Positions 22,996-35,689 of a DNA stretch of 64,000 nt are shown piece by piece. The translations under genes were made by a program, and so were the position numbers. Source of the stretch: Hedera helix (lineage: Eukaryota; Streptophyta; Magnoliopsida; Apiales; Araliaceae). The notes under the pieces were generated by a model. That model was not told where the DNA came from. It saw only the letters and a list, made by a program, of their open reading frames with translations, and made no database searches. The DNA lies in contig OX359278.1 of NCBI GenBank assembly GCA_947179155.2, positions 12,917,879 through 12,981,878 on the forward strand, written 5' to 3'. Position 1 is the stretch's first letter, and each line of letters starts with the position of its first letter.

Positions 22996-25900
22996 ATTAT
23001 ATTTAAAATACCTAAAAATTAAATAAAAAAACTTGATAATTTATGAATTATAATATTTTAATTATATTTAAATAAAAAAATAAAAATATAATTGAATTTT
23101 TTTTTGAATTCATTAAATATTTTAATTTTTTTATATTATAATTTACAAGATAGTCTATCTACTAGAAAGATTAAAAATTAAAAGACATTTGTTGATATCA
23201 TATGAACTAAATATAATCTATAAAATGCTCTAAAGAAAGGAGGCAGCAGAATGAGAAGGGGGAGAAGGTATAAGGCGGTGCTGGAGAGAGAGTGCGAAAG
23301 TGAGCAAAAATGAGAACGCATTTTTTCAATTTGTTATAAGGATAAGTATAAACGCACAACACCAATCACAATACTAAATATAATATTTTGATCTCAATTA
23401 TTAAAAAATAGAATCTGATACGAAAATTTATGTCAAGTCTCATGTCTCATTTTTTAATGACTGAAATATATGTAATATTTAGAGTAATATTTAATTATAA
23501 TATCTATAAAATTATCCTTATTATAAATAGATACATGATGTAAGTAAAGTAACATATGTTGGACCTCTCTCACATTTTGAGACGCACCAAAAAGAAAAGG
23601 TGGACCTAGGATATAATTTGGCAAATAATACTTTTACATATACTTCAAATAAATAAATAAACACTTTTAATTAGAAGCATAAAAAGTAATATATATGCTA
23701 TTATCCAGCACCGAATACTAAATACATATACATATATATATGTATATGTATATATAGTTCTGAAAAAGGATTATGGAATACCCATTAGAGGAAGCATTGG
23801 TGTCATATGAATGAACATCTAATGAAGCAGAGGATTTACAGCTGAAGCTTCTGTTTCTGTTCCAATAAAGTGAGAATTACAGCTTATAAGGGTCTGAGTC
23901 GAGGCTAACGTGCGTGTAACCGGAGGTCCATAACAGCGACGATGCCAAATTGCCGGCGAAAGTTGAGGTGCAATTTGTGAATACGGACTATGACATGGGC
24001 CAAGCCCCAAATACTGAGAGGGTGTGTTGGATGGGCCTAAGGCCCAAATCTTCATCTTTTGACAGCTCAGTCAATGCATAATAAATCTTTAACTGGGACA
24101 AGTTTGTTGTTTTTTTTATTTTAATGATATATCTTGTAATTTTATATATTAATTTTTTTATTTATTGTTATGGATAAATATGTGTGATGAGATATGTAAT
24201 ATGGTGAGTAAGTCTTATAATCTTATTTAGTCACATGTATTGATATATTTGCAATTATAATTTGACAGAAAATTTTCATAATACATAGTAATGTTTTTTT
24301 AATTTTTTTCATAAATTTATATTTAGAAATGCTATCTTTTTTATTTTTTTCAAGAAGAAAGATAAGAAATTCTATCCAAATTATAAAATGAGTCACCCTA
24401 CCCCCAATAAATGCTCTGGCTCGGGTCATCGGCAACATAAGTTACCCAAGTTCAAGAGTTTGATATTCAATAACGTGAATTATGACATAAACTCATTTAT
24501 GTATTTTCTCATTTTTTTTTCAATCTTGTAATTGAGACAAATGGTATGAACGAGATTTAAATTTGTTAATAATATTATCTCAAATTCATTAGTAATATAA
24601 AAATGAGAATTTGTGCCGCTACGTTATTAGTAACAAACAGTAAGTAACAATTTATAGTTCGTCATTAATTTTTTAATAAAATGCTCATATATTTAATAGC
24701 AAAAGGTTGAGTTTGACAACTAAATTTGTTGCCATTTCATTATTTATTCAATCTATTATTTTATATATCTTCCATATTTTTGTACATTATCTTCAAATCA
24801 AAAAGTAAAATTTTTTAAAATAATATTTTGGTGAATTGCCTCCCACAATCTTGTTTTTCTCTTAAGGCGGTACCCTAATTATGTACACCAAATTTCAGTC
24901 CAACTTAGAGTAAGGTAGTTTGTTTCTCTCTCTTCTATATATAATCACAGTTAGGCAGGCCCTCTACTTACTACAGCTTCTTTAATTCCATGAGATTCTT
25001 GATTCTTATCTATCTCAAATTTGGATTCTTAGAATTCTTAGCTATCTATCTATAAATAAAGTTATATATCTGAAAAGTATAAGCTATGTATAACTAATTA
25101 GGTAGCTTGATTTGAAACCACTTTTATATATTGGTGAAATTAAGATCATTGAATGTAGCATTTGTTGGGTGCAGTCGCAGTCAGAAATTTTAATTAAAAC
25201 GGGTTAAAAATATTATAATGTCAAACTTTAAAATTATAATTCTTGAAAATAAAAAATAAATTTTTTTGGAGGCAGAGCTATAACCTGTAAAACCGACCTT
25301 TGACTTCGGTCTGATTGGTTGGGTGGACCTAAATGAATATATTTAAGCTTAATAACAATAAGAAGGCCCGGGGGACCCTCTACTTGGTACGTAATCCTCT
25401 TATGTTTCCAAATTATCATGCGCCTTTTGTGCTTTAGAAACTATATAGTAAGATTTTAAATTTGTATATCTTGTGGGTCACCAGCTAAGTAGCTTGTTCA
25501 TAACTTTTCTTTACACGTTTATGCAGAAAATATTTCCAGCGAGTTATTTTCAGCATTATGGAAGCTATAGAAACTGTAATGCATGGCAACAATACTAATG
25601 CCGATCGAGATGATATGCGTGTTACCACGTATTTATATTAGCTCTAAGAAGCATTTGTAGCTATACGTACTCTTATAAAGCTGTAAAATTATTTACCATG
25701 ACGAACTAAACCGGTTACTTATATTATTAATTTGTTTGTTGACACACTTCATTTGCTATATAAAATTGTTATGGTAATAGTCTGATGACTTGTACTAAAC
25801 AAAACCATGCCCCAAGAGGCGATTTAATTAGTTTCAGAAGCTTTATTTCTTGTGGAACCAGTGCAGTGCTTGTAACCTCTGCGTACTAAACTATTTGAGC

Positions 25901-26107
25901 CCCTTTTATCTTAAGCTGTTGTGTTGTATATAAGTCACAACTGAAGAATGGAAGGTTTAATTATCAGTTTAAATAAATATGGTATAATCAAATTTCTTGT
26001 GCTAGAAAATTAGTTTGGAATGAAAATTTTACAATAAGTTGGATACGGAAGTTTTTATATTGTGGATGATTATAATTTATCAAAGTAATCATACTTGTTT
26101 ATACGTA
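22996..26107. other. AT-rich intergenic region, no supported gene
   Basis: The upstream side of the pseudogene. It contains one foldback repeat (23334-23526) and otherwise nothing I can assign. Short open frames at 23819-24055 and 24223-24438 have no motif support. Confidence 0.65.
23334..23526. mobile_element. Foldback MITE-like inverted repeat
   Basis: Arms of about 80 nt with outer ends TTATAAGGATAA and its near-complement ending TTATCCTTATTATAA. The arms keep matching inward to ATTAAAAAATA/TTTTTTAAT around a short loop. TSD not resolved. Confidence 0.6.
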
Positions 26108-26683
26108 TTATGGTCTCAAATGTTTAAATTTTGTGTACAGTAGAATTTCACAATCATAATCTTTAATTAATTTCAACCATCGTTTTTGTCTCATGTTCAG
26201 CTTCTTCTGAGTGAAGATATACTTTAGACTTTTGTGGTCTGTGTATATCTTACACTTTTTCCAATACAAGTAGTGCCTCCAGATTTTCAGTGCGAACACC
26301 ACCACTACTAACTCCAGGTCATGAGTTGGATATCCTTTCTCATAATCCTTTAACTTCCATGAAGGGTACGCTATGACCCTGCCATGTTGCATCAGAACAC
26401 AGCTGAGCCCCTCGTGTGACACATTACTGAATACCACAAATCCTCTCATAACATCTAGTAGTGACAATACATGTGCTTCACTAAGTCTTTTTTTCAGCTT
26501 TAAAAAACCTATTTCACACTTCTCCATCCATATGCACTTAACCTTCTTCCTCGTCAAATTTGTCAATGGCGTTGTTAATTTCGAGAAATCCTGTATAAAC
26601 CTTCTGTAGTAACCTGTCAATCCCAAGAAACTCCTGACTTCTATCGGTGTCTTTGGTTGTTCCCAATTTATAACTGCCTCCAC
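26108..26683 (-). pseudogene. Gypsy 1 RNase H and connection domain
   Basis: An open stretch of 191 codons reading SFLGLTGYYRRFIQDFSK (the end of the RT/connection), then an RNase H core with VIAYPSWKL, THDLEL and IYTDHKSLKYIF. This is the arrangement of Ty3/gypsy pol, in which RNase H cleaves the RNA of the RNA:DNA hybrid during reverse transcription. Homology stops after MRQKRW...DYDCEIL, where the usual link to integrase should follow. This marks the truncation of the element. Confidence 0.85.
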
Positions 26684-26734
26684 CTTTGTTGGATCAACCG
26701 AAACACCATATTTGTCAATTACATGCCCTAAAAA

Positions 26735-27210
26735 TTATACCAATTGTAACCAAAATTCACACTTAGAAAATTTTGCGTACAACATCTCCTTTCTCAAAGT
26801 TTTCAATACCACTCTCAGATGTTCGGTGTGCTCTTCCTCCATCTTCGAGTAGACCAAAATATCATCTATGTATACAACAACGAACTTGTCCAAGTGTTGT
26901 TTGAACACTCTGTTCATCATGTCCATAAATGTTGCTGGCACGTTCGTTAGACCAAACAACATCACTAGAAACTCAAAGTGACCGTATCGAGTTTTGAATG
27001 TTATTTTCGGTATGTCCTCTTTTCTCACCTTTAGCTGGTGATACCCCGTTCTCAAGTCAATCTTCGAAAAGTACTTCGTTCCCTTCAGCTGATCAAACAG
27101 ATCGTTTATCCTGGGCAACGGGTACTTGTTCTTAATCGTAACTTTGTTCAACTCCCTGTAATCGATACAAAGTCTTAACGACTCATCTTTCTTCTTTACA
27201 AATAATACCG
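26735..27210 (-). pseudogene. Gypsy 1 reverse transcriptase
   Basis: Reads LFVKKKDESLRLCIDYRELN, then YPLPRINDLFDQLKG, FSKIDLRTGYHQLKV, TRYGHFEFLVM and the catalytic box YIDDILVYS. It is cut from the RNase H part by a stop near 26730. The protein would copy element RNA into DNA. The FGLTN box carries substitutions (MLFGLTNVPATF where MPFGLTNAPATF is usual), which suggests decay. Confidence 0.88.
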
Positions 27211-27579
27211 GTGCTCCCTATGGAGACACGCTCGGTGAAATATAATTCCTTCATTTCTATCGGAGTCATCCTATACGGTGCTTTCGATATTAATGTTGTC
27301 CCCGGTACTAAGTCAATTACTAATTCTACCTCTCTGTCCGGCGGTAAACCTGGCAACCCCTCTGGGAATATCTGTCCTACTTCACCCCTACTCTCTGAAT
27401 ATCAACCACGTAAGCCAGATAACCTATGCAACCATTCCTTAGTAGTTTCCTTGCATTATCATCAAACAACAAGATTATCTCGGTGATTTACTCTCATAAA
27501 ATATCGCCTTTGACTTACTTGGAGTCTTCAGGTTTATACTCTTCTTCTGACAGTCAATCACAGCTCCGTGATTAGATAA

Positions 27580-27909
27580 CTAATCCATTCTAAGGATTAC
27601 GTCAAATTCTCCTAAACATATTGGAATTAAATTCACACACAATTTATGTCCCCTTATCTTGGCACAACAATTCTTATATATGTACTCTACATGGTCCACT
27701 TCCTTATTTGCTACCTCTACATTCATTGGGTTCTCTAATTCTTTACAAGGTAACTTTAATTCATTAGCAAATTCATCTGATATGAAAGAACAGGTAGCAC
27801 CCGAATCAAATAATACATATGCGTTAATATTATTGATTGAAATAATACCTGCCACCACTTCTTTCCATTCCATGGCTTTGTGGACGGTTATATTAAAAGT
27901 GCGTACCAT
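27580..27909 (-). pseudogene. Gypsy 1 aspartic protease
   Basis: A 109-codon open stretch with the retroviral-type protease active site DSGAT (LFDSGATCSFISD) and the downstream GEFDVILRMD box. It lies between the zinc-knuckle end of gag and the RT, as expected for gag-pro-pol order. Confidence 0.85.
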
Positions 27910-27959
27910 CGGCCTGTTCTGTTGTGTCGACCCTCTAATTGTTAGTTTGTTGTTGTTCC

Positions 27960-28837
27960 CTTGATTTGCGCTCCCGGAATCGTTGTTTCTTTTCGGACAG
28001 TCTTTCTTTTGATGATCGAGTAAGCCATAATAGAAATAATCTCTCCTTTTTACCTTCGGGCATTGTGGAGCAAAGTGCCTTGATTGTCCACAGTTGAAAC
28101 ATACACCCTTACCACGTATACACTCCCTTGAGTGATTCTTCCCACATTTTTCACCATTGTTGCCCTTTTTAGCCTCACTTGATGGCTTTCCAGAGCTTTA
28201 ACTATCATTCCATTTTCTTTTGTGATGATTGCTTCCTTCGCTGCTATTCCTTTCCTTACGCCCCTCATGGCTCTTCTTTTTATAGTCTTGTTGTTACTTG
28301 TTCAATGCTTCATTCCCTCCTTCAACGATGATAGCTTTCTATAGCAATGACGAAAACATGTTGATTTATAGCACTGCGACTCTTCCATACACCCAAGACT
28401 TCAGTCCTTGTTCAAATCTCCTGGCCCTCCTGACCTCCGTGTCTACCTGTTTCAATACAAATCTAGCCAGTTCATTGAATCTTGTAACATAGTCAGTAAC
28501 TGTCATGTCCCCTTGTTTCAGTTCCAGGAATTTTACTTCAATTCTCGCTTGTATGCTCTTCGAAAAATAGTTTTTGAAGAACTGCTCCTTAAAACGTGTC
28601 CACATTATCAATCCTTCTCCCGTTCAGTTTTTATTGGCTTTCCACCAGTAGTTTGCCTCTCCCTTCAACATGAAGGTGGTAAATGACATATGTTGTTCTT
28701 CGGTCACTCGGGCGACCTCGAACACTTTTTCTATCTCTTCCACCTATGTCTGGGCTTCAATTGGATCGATAGTTCCGCAAAACTCCGACGGTCCTACCAG
28801 TTTGAAATCCTTAAATTTTGCCAAGTGAGTCCCTGAC
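27960..28837 (-). pseudogene. Gypsy 1 gag, central and C-terminal part
   Basis: Fragments in several frames of a Retrotrans_gag domain: TFMLKGEANYWW, FKEQFFKNYFSKSIQARIE and TVTDYVTRFNELARFV. A zinc knuckle follows, CFNCGQSRHFAPQC, with a second, degenerate knuckle after it. A TAG at 28744-28746 replaces the Trp expected in T-W-V-E-E. The frame runs directly on from 32943-33083, from which it was split by the 4.1-kb insertion. Confidence 0.8.
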
Positions 28838-29338
28838 TGTGACAGCCCCAAAATCCGTCTTCAATAACCCTGGATCTGGTCCGTCAAAAGTAATCTCAAT
28901 CCTGAGTTTAAGTCGTTACACGAACAACCTTCTCATTATTATACACAACATTACATAAAAGATAAAATTTAATGCTGTTAAAACTCAATATATTAATTGA
29001 TAAACTTAATTAACTTTCAAAAATCTTCTATTCCCAAAATCGCAATCTTTGCATCGCTGTTTTACAACTCTAGATCATATACATTATAATTTAATATATA
29101 ATCTTTACCTCTATAAGTTATTCCTTATAATCCAGTAAGCCAAAAACATGATCCAACAAACTGGATTATCAAAACAGCAAGTTGTAAGCTAAGTTACTAT
29201 TGCTTGTGAAGTCACTCTACGATCGTCTAGCTTGGCAGTCTGCGCTCACAGAAAAACTTGGACAGTGGAATTTCACTCTACGATCCCACAGTGAAGTTAC
29301 TCAACGATTTGGTACTCTAAGACCAAGCACTCTACGAT

Positions 29339-29467
29339 CGGCTGAGACTCACTCTACGATTGCTGAGACTCACTCTACGATTTCTGAGGCTCACTCTACG
29401 ATTTATGAGGCTCATTCTACGATCGCTGAGGCTCACTTTACGATTGCTGAGGCTCACTCTACGATCC
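29339..29467 (+). repeat. ~21-bp minisatellite, CACTCTACGAT core
   Basis: Six to seven tandem units of the form GCTGAGGCTCACTCTACGAT, with looser copies from about 29210. It lies in the long LTR. The open frame across it is an artefact of the 21-bp period. Confidence 0.9.
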
Positions 29468-30999
29468 TGACCACAGATCAATAAAGCCAATGCAACAAAC
29501 TGTTTCCCATTACAGCAACCTGAGTTTCCTATTCAACATACCGTATATTCAACGCCTTCAAGAATTTCTTCATTTACTTCGCTGAAAATGTTAATTTAAA
29601 GCAAGAATGAGCACGACGGCTCAGCAAGTCCAACAGCTAACACATAACACGTAGGTTATATTTAATTTATGTTTTATGCTCCATGCTTGGCATTTATATA
29701 GGCATCATGCTTATCATGCGTTGCATTTATAAAATTTACCCATGCTTACCATGCATGTCAATGTTACCATGTTATATAACTCATATAACACATTCGATTC
29801 ATAGCATTAATTATACATAACAGCTATTAACAACATATGATTGTACACAGACACATTTACAATCAGATAGCACATAACATGAGTGCACATTTAATAGTTT
29901 ATGCATATAAAACATAACACTGAACAACTTGTAGGGAGAACAAATATCACTGAAAGACTTGCCTGGATTGCAACACCAGTTTACGCTAACCTTTCGCGTT
30001 CCTTGCACCACCTATACAACATAAGAGATCAACGGTGCATTATATTAGTCAAAGTTTGACTCAATATTTAATCCTATTCTTAGGATGTCTACTTCCTTTT
30101 ATCGTCCCATTTATTCACTAGGGTTGATTCATTAGTTTAGTCCATTGTGGATTCATCACGATGTTTCACATAAACACCGTAAACCTTCTATACTTAACTT
30201 TGTATATCCGACATTCCTTAATGCCATAACATTATCATTTGGTCCTCATAATTCTTTAGGTCAATCTACCAATTAGTCACTACTGGACTTTACTAGGTTT
30301 AATTCTACAATTACCTCATCAAGTTGTCATAATATTACCCGCCTCAGACAATATTTATAACTCTTACTAATCCCAATTAGTATTACTTCAATTAATCTCT
30401 AAGGTTATTAAATTGTTAAATAACACTTTACACAGCGTTTCGACGTTTATACGCCACACGTCTATCCCGCCTCATATGCACACGTTTAGCATGCTCATAC
30501 ACTTATCTAATTAATCGTTGATTAATGATAGACATCATTATAAATCATAATATTCATGCTTTATACAAAGAACAGTATAACTTAGTGTCGAAAACATTGC
30601 ACGTTGCACACGTGCATGCCCGACGCCCTCCGATTGCCTCCAATTACCCACCATACCTCAAGATGGTCAATTTAGACTCTGTTACAGACCTCAAATCGAA
30701 AAAGTTAAAGAATAAAAGTTATAGGTCTATCTCTTATATTTCCAAAACATCTTGAATCATATTAATCTGAATCCGTATACAAAAGTTATACTCATTTTAC
30801 TATAAGAGGTCAAGACAGTCCCAAAAATGGTCAATTTCGACCTTGCTACAAACATCAAATCGAAATTTGTAAAGAATGAAAGTTGTAGGTCTATCTATTA
30901 GCTTTCCAAAACATCTTGAATCACCTCAATCCGAGTTCGTATGAGAAAGTTATGCTCATATTACTAACTGACGCTGAAGCTGTCAAGACTCTACAATTT

Positions 31000-31310
31000 T
31001 CACTCTACGATTTTCACTTTCACTCTACGATTTTCACTCTACGTTTTTCACTTTTCACTCTACGATTTTCACTCTACGTTTTGGACTTTTCACTCTACGA
31101 TTTTCACTCTACGTTTTGGACTTTTCACTCTACGTTTTGCACTTTACTACCAGTCCACTCTACTACCAGCAGCACTCTACTACCAGTCCACTCTACTACC
31201 AGAGCACTCTACTACCAGGAGCACTCTACTACCAGCAGCACTCTACTACCAGTTCACTCTACTACCAGCAGCACTCTACTACCAGAGCACTCTACTATCA
31301 GTTCATTCTA
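31000..31310 (+). repeat. CACTCTAC-core minisatellite array
   Basis: First, units of about 16-32 bp of the type CACTCTACGATTTT or CACTCTACGTTTTGGACTTTT. Then, from about 31140, about a dozen units of the type CACTCTACTACCAGCAG. It shares the CACTCTAC core with the array at 29339-29467 in the same LTR. Confidence 0.9.
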
Positions 31311-32942
31311 AAGTTTTATGAACATAAACATTGAGTACAGACCAACTGTGGTTCAGACTCACAATGTTGACTGTGTAAAATAACCGAAACCACTATTCTA
31401 GTTCTAATTCAATCATTAACTAGTTTCAACAACATTCGACTACCAAGTTCACATTACTCTCATTTAAACACCTCATATGCAACTCTAGCATATTTTGTTT
31501 CCTTAATCCGACATAAGATAAAACTAGCTAAATAAATAAGGATAATATCAAAATAACCGGATAATACCTTCAATCTTTGACAGATGATTTACATTCAGAT
31601 TCTGCCTTCTCCGAATAACATGAACTCCTCTGAAGTTTGCATTTACTTCTCAAGCTCAATATCTCTCTTATCCTAAATGAACGCGAAGGGGAAATGAGGG
31701 AATGACTGAGGTTATACAACACTCTCTCAGCCTTAGACAACTCTGAGGAGTTGGACCCTATAGCCTCCCCTATGCCTGACTTGTTACTTCTTTTCTCAGC
31801 ACTGATTCCTTGAGCTTTGCACAAACTGCGCGTGCTCTGCTTTTTCTGAGGTTTTGTCCCTAAATGAGTGACACTCTTACTTTTCCACCGGGTTATGTTA
31901 TTACACTTGGGTTGGGCTGCTATTTGTTTTGTTAATTAAACAATTGGTGGCCCAATTGTTACATATATTGCAACTAAGCTTTGGGTTGCCCAAATTAAAT
32001 TCCTAGTGGAAATATAAAATATTAATACCCCACTATCAATAACTTTCCAAATGGAAATAAATATAACATTATTAATGTTTACAAAATCTCATTAATTAAT
32101 AACCATATTAATTAATTTACACATCCAGCTTAACGTGCTAGCTATTTAATTAAATATCGCGTAGCTCATTTACCCTATCAAATTTTGATACTATACAACC
32201 TAGGTTAGGCCATTAATTTAATTAACCCATTAATTGAACCTTCTTTAAATTCCTTTAATTACTTCAACACATAATTAAATAAACCAGACCATCATATAAT
32301 GATTTAATTTACTCCCTCAGAAATTTACAATTACATCCAATAATTCCATTTCTTTATATTAAAATATTTCGGGTCGCTACATTCTTCCCCCCTTATAATA
32401 ATTTCGTCCCCGAAATTTCAATATAAGGTAAATCCAAAATATGAGGGTAATTCTTCCTCATCATATTTTCTGCACCTATATACAATATAGATACTTAACT
32501 TAGTGTATACCTTATCATATACCCCTTCAACCAATTCTAGGTTTTAAACTCCCAACAATTATTTTCCTCAGATTAAATTTTTAACTTAATCTTTACAAAT
32601 GATTCCATCCTTGGAATTAGCACTACATCCTTACAACATTTGCCCCGCCGATCAATCTCATCGATTATCTTATCATAGGCATTGTTTTACTTATTGTTTT
32701 ATAATTACTGTCCTAGTCCCTCCGTGACTGGACTCTAATTCCTTTCTAGCGATCTTTACCACTTTACTAGGGTTAGTTTTATATCTAAACCTCAAATTTC
32801 GCTCAAATCCTCAAAAGCTTAAAATTTCCTCAAATCTACTATCCACTACTTCCTCTTCCAAGGATTAGCGTAGCCTTAAATCACATCAATCTCATAAGAC
32901 CATACTAATCAGTCTTGTGAATTTCCGGGTCATTACACTGAC

Positions 32943-33083
32943 TGATCTACTACGGGCGGTGGTCTATTCTGCATGATTTCTACAAGCATAGCTACAAAAG
33001 CTCGTATTGGGTATGTTGGAACTTCCTCATTATTTACCGATTTCTCTACGCGCAAGATTCAATTTCCTCTTCTTGGCGGCATG
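32943..33083 (-). pseudogene. Gypsy 1 gag N-terminal fragment
   Basis: Starts ATG at 33083 with MPPRRGN, then ends ...QNRPPPVVDQS at the insertion point. A TGA interrupts it after eight codons. The MPPRRG start is common in chromovirus gag proteins. It continues at 28837 beyond the nested element. Confidence 0.75.
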
Positions 33084-33490
33084 GTATGATGTAAACAAAA
33101 CTTGATGTTATTTATTTTGTGCTTTTACATTTCATATGACATTTATTTATGTTTACATTTAATAGTTAAGAACAATTCAATCTCAATACACACAAATAAA
33201 AATAACTGCATTTATATTCATATATCATCGTTTTAATACATCCAGTGACAACCTGTGGCATATTACTATAAACGTTTATATAGACCCATAGTTATCCCCT
33301 AGAAATAGAAAGTGGGGATTTACACCAATCTGCCTTTATGACAAAACAAAGTCGAGGTCTATTATTATCCCAAGTCTAAACAAAATAGTGGGATTTACAA
33401 CATATATCAGTCCCTACTATGAACAAAAGTGGGAACTAATTGCATCAATATACAAGCTAAAACAGTGACATAGCTAGTGGCGGTACATAG

Positions 33491-34177
33491 TCAGGCGATC
33501 ATGTTGACTACCCTACGGCTTACGGAGTGGCGACTCAGATCTTCCTCCGGAGGATACCTCCTAACCCTGCTCCTCAGCCTACCAAAGGTCGTGTCCATCG
33601 CAAAACCCAGGGAATCAATCCTGGATGCCCCAGTTCGTACCTCTCCCTTTAGTTCGTCCACTCTCCTGGTAGCTTTCATCCACTCATCATGAATACGGAT
33701 CTTGTCAGCTATCTACATATTAAACTTAGCTATCATGGCCATATGCTACTCATGTAGCTCTGCCAGATCCAACTTGAGTTGCTCTCGCTCCTCCTTCAGT
33801 TCTGTAACCTCACCGGATAACTGATATGCCACATCCTTGTAGCCATTTTCCAACTCTTGGTGAGTCTGGGTTTCCTCCTCCAGATGCTGAACTCTGGCCT
33901 CTATTTCCAAGTTCCTCTCAGCTAATTGCTCAATGAAGTCATTCTCGGAATGTGCCTCCTCCTCATCAACTGAATCCTCCCCAGTAGTCTACTGTTCCTC
34001 TGAGTCATCCTCACTATGTAGCCTCATTACCCCGCCCCTAACTGGTTCCTTAACATCTGTCACGTGATCCTCCTCGGGATCTTCCTCAGGTTCAGCCACC
34101 AGTGGCTGAACCGTATCCATATATATATCTATGAACTCCTCCTCTGTCGGCTGGCTCGTCTGTCCTACCTCAGGCAT
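33491..34177 (-). pseudogene. Extra coiled-coil ORF between PBS and gag of gypsy 1
   Basis: One continuous frame of 229 codons from ATG (34177) to TGA (33491-33493), interrupted only by three TAG codons (33989-33991, 33746-33748, 33713-33715). The first about 85 residues are very acidic (EEDPEEDH, DEEEAHSEND). A long Glu/Leu/Gln-rich heptad stretch follows that should form a coiled coil (LAERNLEIEARVQHLEEE through LKEEREQLKLDLAELHE). A basic Arg-rich end closes it (FGRLRSRVRRYPPEED). There is no gag or pol motif. It sits in the leader, about 240 bp after the primer binding site and 400 bp before gag. Extra ORFs upstream of gag are known in Ogre/Tat-type elements. I do not recognise this one. 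Confidence 0.65.
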
Positions 34178-35689
34178 CCTACAACCACATATAAGAAAAA
34201 AAAAACGACAGCATATCAGTATCACAATAAAATATCTTCATTGATGAAATGAACTAATATTTTATTTTGTACAACATCGGCTCGATGAATCTTCACGATC
34301 CATCTCTAGACTTAACTCAACTCAATGGATCTCCTTGATTCAGCTCCTAGCGTACTCTATACGAGTTTAATTCTAAGGTTATAACCTAGGTTTCGCATCT
34401 TAAAGTTTATAACCTACATCTCCGATACCAACCTATGACACCCCCAAATTCAGGTACCAAGACCTCGAACTTAGTGCTCACACAATAATACATCCAAACA
34501 CCTCTAAACAACATATAATACTAATGCGGAAATAAATAAACATAAGTTGTTCATTACAAAAGGTTCATTATAGTCCCAAGGTCTATAACCTTAAACAAAA
34601 TACATCATGAATACATTATATATACAAAAAGGGATCATGATTTACAAAACAGGAAAGTAATATCAAACTATTCTTAAAGCTTGCCCTTGCCCTTATCCTT
34701 CTTGGAATGCTCAGGCTTAACTGCAATTAGTTCATGATATATATAGTAAGAGTGAGTAACTACTATGCTTAACAAGTTTAAATAATTAAATAAAACATAT
34801 CATGAATAAATTGCAAATGAAATGAAGTACTCAAAAATTTGAAGGTGGTTGATGAATTTACTGATAGAATAATCAAAATACAAACGAAGAAATGAAGAAT
34901 GATTATTTATTGCTGAGTAGTCCAACCGACCATAAACATTGGCAAGGAATTAATCATTTGAATAACCCTTTTATAATTCAATTTGTACTCGAGGGGATCA
35001 GCCTCTTGTACACCATGTGTATACATACCATTAAACTCTGAACGTATCAGACAAACGACACTTATAATCCCCTATTTAGGGTTTGTTCTCTCAGTACAAG
35101 ATTTTTCGTACCAATTACTAGTTTGGATATCATTTAAAAAAATATTAACCTTATATGTCTAACTAGAACAAATTAGACTATTTCTTGAACAGTTCATATA
35201 GTGAAGAACTTTAACTAATTTACAGTTCAATAATAGAATAGTATTTCAAATGTACAAAGTGCGGATGCCAATAATTTACATTTATGTGGAGTAATTAATA
35301 ATACATTAAACCACTAACATGCTTAAAAATAAAATTCAAGTTTGACTTAGAAGACTTGCCTCAATCGTAGACTACAGCTTACACGATTTAAATTACTGTC
35401 CTTGAAAAACTTAGTATTAAATAGGTTTATCTATCAATTATCAATGCACATAAAATTTCATATATCACTATCAAATAGACTACCTTGTAAAAACATAATG
35501 CCCTAATTAGCAACACATAACTTATAAGATAATATTATCATACTCGAATAATATCTTAATTACCAAATAATATTATTATAATAATAATAATATCAAATTT
35601 ACTTATTAATGTTATTGGTTAATTAATAACATTTTAATTGATCACTACTATTATTAATTCCCTCATAATATTTAATCATGTACTTTTAT

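Larger units (their letters stand above)
28838..32937 (-). mobile_element. Long-LTR gypsy remnant inserted in gag (TSD CTGAC)
   Basis: A 4100-bp insertion, plus-strand ends TGTGACAGCCCC and GGGTCATTACA, flanked by CTGAC (28833-28837 and 32938-32942). Read on the minus strand, a polypurine tract (AAGGGGGGAAGAA) precedes a full 3' LTR starting TGTAGCGACCC at 32381 and running to 28838 (3544 bp). The 556 bp before it begin like an LTR (TGTAATGACCC) but hold only the far 3' end of the internal region, including the familiar GGGGACGAAATT. It looks like an element that lost nearly its whole 5' LTR and coding region. It contains two minisatellite arrays. Confidence 0.75.

Noticed and set aside
23819..24055. 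78-codon minus-strand frame in less AT-rich sequence
   Set aside because: No recognisable domain, splice context or promoter; too weak to call a gene.
26373..27486. Plus-strand frames over the gypsy 1 pol region
   Set aside because: Antisense of the minus-strand RNase H and RT.
29200..29484. Plus-strand frame with a repeated AEAHSTI-like heptad
   Set aside because: The periodicity comes from a 21-bp DNA minisatellite inside an LTR, not from a protein.
29210..31310. CRISPR-like spaced repeats
   Set aside because: Units are contiguous or differ irregularly, without uniform unique spacers, and this is a plant nuclear retroelement.
30916..31334. Two overlapping Tyr/Ser/Thr-rich repeat frames
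   Set aside because: Same cause: a CACTCTAC minisatellite read in two frames.
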